Origin: Latrodectus hesperus
Taxonomy: Eukaryota; Arthropoda; Arachnida; Araneae; Theridiidae
Length of the DNA stretch: 64,000 nucleotides
Assembly: GCA_037975125.1 (NCBI GenBank)
Contig: CM075856.1
Location: forward strand, 5,243,106 to 5,307,105
Direction of reading: 5' to 3'
Made by a program: the position numbers and the translations under genes. This document shows positions 59,721 to 64,000 of the stretch, piece after piece. The notes beneath the pieces are model-generated. The model did not search any database. It saw only the letters and a program-made list of their open reading frames with translations, and was not told the origin of the DNA. Position 1 is the first letter of the stretch; every line of letters begins with the position of its first letter.

Positions 59721-60140
59721 TATTCAATTTATGCAGATATTCCGAAAAGAGTCAGGAAGTCTTCGTTCAACTAGAGCTGAAGAGGAAATTAATTATATTT
59801 TCCGATAGAGAATACCAAAATATAACTAAGAATTCTAATGAGAAACTTATCCAAAAAGAAACGAATTAACTGGTTTTCAGACAACCGGCAAATTTTTAAT
59901 AAACGGGAGAGAAGAGAGAGGCTGTAAGCGTTTATTTTGATTTGATAAGAACATTAATTAAAATATGTTATTTTTCAAAGTGCAATATTTATAACGTGTT
60001 ATTGAAAATAACAGTTTATACCATCAATGATGATCTGTTTTTAGAATCAAGAAAAAATAAATTTACTTTTAATATACTAAATTCGATATACAATTAAAGT
60101 TAAAATTACTTACGACAGGGAAATTTCAATTAATTTTGCT
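59721..60140. other. Likely 5' leader of LINE B and flank
   Basis: Moderately A/T-rich with a purine-rich patch (GGGAGAGAAGAGAGAGGCTG, 59905-59924). No coding match. Confidence 0.35.
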
Positions 60141-60291
60141 CCAGAAAAAGCTATCAAATCTGCCATGCCAAGAACAGCTATGCACATTTCAAAATCTGCT
60201 GAGTCCAATGCCTCTCCATTTGAAGGGCAAGGCGTGGAGACTTGGGCGCCACTTCAGGACATTGTTCAAAATCTAAAATCAGATAACTAAA
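60141..60291 (+). other. Unassigned 50-codon open stretch
   Basis: A G/C-elevated plus-strand frame opens with NFAPEKAIKSAMPRTAMHIS and includes SPFEGQGVETWAPLQDIVQN before TAA at about 60291. It is open on this frame only and has balanced residue use, which looks coding, but I recognise no family and find no clear splice sites. Confidence 0.25.
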
Positions 60292-60503
60292 TTTAGTTAC
60301 TTCAGCTGGTAGAAATTTGTCATACGAATAGTATGAGTATGGTGATAACTTAACCTAAATTAACGTCGTAGAAGCTTGAAATAAAGAATCTTTTTGTGAC
60401 AAGGAAATAGCAAGTTCTACAGATGACACGGTTGAAGATCATTGTTTTAAGAAAAACCTATGCATGATAAAAGCTACGTAATATCAAAGTTCCTCATTGG
60501 TGA

Positions 60504-60534
60504 GGAAGGACGTGGAAAGAACCCACGTCCTTCC
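60504..60534. repeat. Perfect 12-bp hairpin GGAAGGACGTGG
   Basis: GGAAGGACGTGG (60504-60515) pairs exactly with CCACGTCCTTCC (60523-60534) across a 7-base loop. It carries the same ACGTC core as the nearby array. Confidence 0.85.
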
Positions 60535-60559
60535 ACCACCAGCTATGTCTAACGGACGT

Positions 60560-60720
60560 CACGGATGGTAAATAGCGCACACAACACAAGTACGTCTATG
60601 GGACGTCATCTGGATGATCCACCGTGGTTCAGTAGACATCCATTGGACGTCCATAAATAATCCAGTGGATCCTCCAGTGACCGTCAAGAAGACATCCACG
60701 GGACGTTTAACCCTCGTATT
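60560..60720 (+). repeat. Terminus related to the ACGTC element
   Basis: Contains ACACAACACAAGTACGTC (the conserved end word of 48522 and 50692), followed by GGGACGTCATC, CATTGGACGTCCATAAATAA, GAAGACATCCACGGGACGTT. This is the same ACGTC-type motif array seen in the 48.5-52.9-kb insertion. Only one end is visible, so it is a fragment or solo terminus. Confidence 0.7.
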
Positions 60721-63700
60721 CCCAATTAACCTTGACCACGAGATTAACCCGGAGTTTAATACCCAATAGATAGAAACCTGAACCTCAGAATTAGAATGTG
60801 GTATTCATCGATAACCTGATAGAAAAAGCTACTGAACCAATGGCAATTCAATCGATGAGTCAAACCTGATAGCTCATTGGATAAATTAGTCACGTGATTA
60901 AATACTTACGTAAATGTCAAGCAGAATAGTACCAAATTACTTTCGTTATTAGTAAACTTGTTGACTATATCGTCTGAATTTCGAAATTTTTTAAATATTT
61001 ATTTCACATATTAAAGTATTATATGAATGATTAAAAAATTAGAAAATTTATCACTCATTTTTTACCCTATTATTAATTTAAATCTCTTAACACTAATATA
61101 ACTCTGGATAGATATGTTTTATAGTGCTCAAACTTTGATATTATTCTCAACAAGAGTTAGCATTTCGTAACATAATTTTGTTAAACAATTCCTAACATAT
61201 ATTTTCCTAATAAAATATTTGTTATATATTATTTTACTATATTTTTACATCCATTACATTTTTTTTACAAAAAATAATTTTGCATACCAAATACTCTATT
61301 AATTTTTCTTAAACATTAAAACACACTATCCTTTAAAATAACATGTAGGAATTATTTAAATTATGTCTTAGTTGTAACTGAAGAATAGTTTGTAATGCAA
61401 TAAATCAAATTCAATAAACACAATTCTTCCCAAAAATCATGAAGAAATAAACATTTGCATTCATTATACAAATATAAAATTCATTTAAAATTATTTTTTG
61501 CTTATTCAAAATAATACAAAAAGTTTAACATATTTTTTAAAAGGTAAAACTTGTAATTTAAATTAATTTTAGTTCCATTTTTTTACGAATAACAAAACCA
61601 AACACCTTACTTTACTGAATTACTTAAAAAATGTATAATAGCAACTCAAGAAAAATAAGGCATTTAGTTAAATGTGAAGTTATCTTTAATATATCAAATA
61701 AAATTCTTAAAATATTCACTATTGCATTATGTATTTATCTCTGCTAATATTAATAAATATATAAAAGGAATAGTTTCATTATTTGTTTGTGGTATGATAT
61801 AAAAGTAGCAAGAGTAACTTTAATATACACAAAATAGAAAAAAATACATACAAGATGTTAAATTCGCAATTCAACATTAAATCACAGGAGTAAAAAACAT
61901 GGAAATAAAAAATGTAATTCTTAAAAAGGTTTAGAATATTTTGGTGTAGTTGAAATTATTTAATAATTATAGAGATGAGGAATACAATTGCATACAAATT
62001 AATATATGTTAAATATGTATATACTGTATCTACAAAAAGGAAATACATTACATATTCCTACATTCAGAACAGTTTGACAAAGAAAACCTGGAATTATTGA
62101 AAGATTAGTTTTATTAGAAAATGTATGATGAAAGCATTTTTAAAATATCTTTGTAAGTTTTTACAATGTTATATGCTTGAAAGTAAAAATTTTGGTAACC
62201 CCTTCAAATGAAGAAAACTACATATAAGTAATCAAATAGAAAATACAAATTTTTTAGTATGTATAATTCTAAAAATATTGCAAAACGCATAAAAAGTTAA
62301 TAATTAAATCACTAGCATTTTTTTTAAAAAAATACCCAATTAATTAACATAAGATAATTTGTATATTTTATTTATGCACAGACAAAAATTTTTAAATCAC
62401 TTCTTACGAAAATAAAATAAAACCAATTTATTTTAACACATAAAAAGAAATTGTAAATGTCAGAATTCTTTTAAGCAAAGCATCATTACTATCTCAACAA
62501 TATATATATGTGTGTGTATGTGAATAGAAAAAAAAATACTGCTTTGATATGAAAACTGGCTCGCATGAGTGGTTCACGACATATGTTTCATCAAAGGAAA
62601 AAAAAATTCTAATTTAATGTGAATCATATTTGACACAATGAAGTACTATAATAAGATTTAGAATGTCTTAGATTTATAATTCTAATTTGCAGTTTTAAAT
62701 TTGTGGTTAGTGTATGAAATTTATTTTGTAATATTTGATTCCATTGTACATCATTACACATTGGAATTGTAATAAAATCAAAAAATATGGTTAGTAATTT
62801 TATTTGGTTAAATTTTGTTTCAACTGCTCATTTAAAAGCATTGCTACATTTTTCAACATTTATGTATCATCCTGTTGACTATACCTATGAAAAAATGTAT
62901 GGCGTATAATGATGCAATTTAGCACCATATAAATTACAATAAAATTTTTTATCTATTTGTTAAAATAAAAATATTAGTAAGCTGTTAGGCATTTCCTCTT
63001 CACAGTTAGAAAAAAAATTAAAATTTGCAAAATTCTTTGACATACTTTTATGAGGGAAAATGTCTACAAGATAATACGTAAGTTCCCATTTTTCTTGTTT
63101 GTTACCATTAAAAAAGAACCAGTTTACACTAGTTCTGCTTAGAATAAGGTAACATTTTATTTGACGATAAAATTTTATTTATCTTAGTTTAGCTTTTTTG
63201 TAGCTACCATCTTGCTAGTCACATCTTGGCATCAAAATATCAAGGGGTACGGGATGTAAACTTTTATCAACACAAATTAGGGTTGTTGATTAAATTTCAA
63301 TGTCATCAGCTTGACAAGGAAAATTTTCCAAATATTGACAATTGCTGTGTTACCCATGTATGCAAATAATTTTTTTTTCCAAAGTCCTAAGTTTATAAAT
63401 TTTATTTATTATATTAAAGTAGTCAATAAAAGGCATTATATTGCCATATTGTGTAACCCGAGTCTCAAATAAATAAATTAACATGCCTCTTAAATTTACA
63501 TATCAAAATATAATTCTGCTAAGAAAAGAATTTCTTATCTTTATAGAAGAGTTGAAACTATTCAAATTATCTGTACAATTAAGAAATGGTATTAACTTTT
63601 TTTAATTCAACAAATGATTAAAGTTTATTCTTTTATACTGAAAACTTATTATAATTTAGACAATAATAATGCTACTTAATGGAAGTAGTTAATTTGCTTT

Positions 63701-64000
63701 AACTGTTTCATAGTCAAGCCTAGTTTTCTTATAACAATATTTGAAAATATCATTTATTATTGAGATTGAAAAATATTGCACATAATTAATGATACATAGC
63801 CTTAAAATCAAAATTTATTCATTAGGTTACTATACACACATCATGTAGAACTTTATTAAGACTCCTAAGAAATTTGCGGAATTTATTTCTTGACAGCATG
63901 TGAATTAAAAGAACTCCCCTTAATTCTTGCATTGCGGGCTAATTTCATGAAGTAAGTAAATATGACAGATCAGGATAACTACTGTCACCCAAGGGATGGT
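60721..64000. other. AT-rich intergenic DNA
   Basis: The first 200 bases are slightly less A/T-rich (TTGACCACGAGATTAACCCGG). The remainder is A/T-rich without coding similarity, with a short TA/TG run at 62502-62520. Confidence 0.5.

Overview
The window is AT-rich animal DNA with no bacterial features: no operons or ribosome binding sites, but GT-AG introns, poly(A) tails, long (TA)n microsatellites and many decayed transposons. The mix (Tc1/mariner, hAT, P, piggyBac, non-LTR elements with a pol RNase H, and a GC-rich SINE ending in GAA repeats) best fits an arthropod, most likely a spider. That assignment is inference from memory of repeat types; no marker gene is present.

Left part (1-22 kb): a piggyBac N-terminal relic (2.3-2.7 kb); a full-length Tc1/mariner-type element with ~160-bp inverted repeats inside a TA microsatellite (5.35-6.96 kb); hAT pieces (7.56-9.56 kb); a P-element/THAP9-like transposase relic with a 3-kb intron inside its THAP domain, that intron carrying a ~129-bp tandem array (9.98-14.3 kb); a Tc1-like N-terminus (15.1-15.4 kb); and a non-LTR RNase H fragment (20.1-20.9 kb). 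Copies of one short dispersed repeat are scattered through it.

Middle (22-46.6 kb): an almost full-length jockey-like LINE (22.2-26.66 kb) with a tRNA-derived SINE cleanly inserted just after the reverse-transcriptase YADD motif; another LINE tail (27.7-28.1 kb); then a ~16-kb A-rich, repeat-poor block. That block holds the only clearly intact gene, a seven-finger C2H2 protein on the minus strand (38.04-38.66 kb), plus a mariner relic, a Tc1 relic with TA-flanked ends, a CpG-dense candidate promoter (44.5 kb) and a possible micro-exon gene. At 45.46-46.56 kb lies a three-exon THAP-domain gene on the minus strand.

Right part (46.9-60.7 kb): two minus-strand LINEs of an I/R1-like type (ORF1 zinc knuckles, reverse transcriptase, RNase H, C-terminal zinc finger). 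The first is split by a ~4.36-kb insertion and also hit by a 110-bp GC-rich SINE. The insertion is the most unusual object here: its ends are arrays of ACGTC-type motifs, its left end recurs 2.17 kb in, and it encodes a spliced minus-strand gene resembling DUF4806, with no recognisable transposase. A related terminus lies at 60.5-60.7 kb. From 60.7 kb to the end I see only AT-rich intergenic DNA.

Many coding breaks are one-base indels, often in homopolymers (both THAP loci, the jockey-like LINE, the DUF4806-like gene), so some 'pseudogenes' may be intact apart from sequence error.
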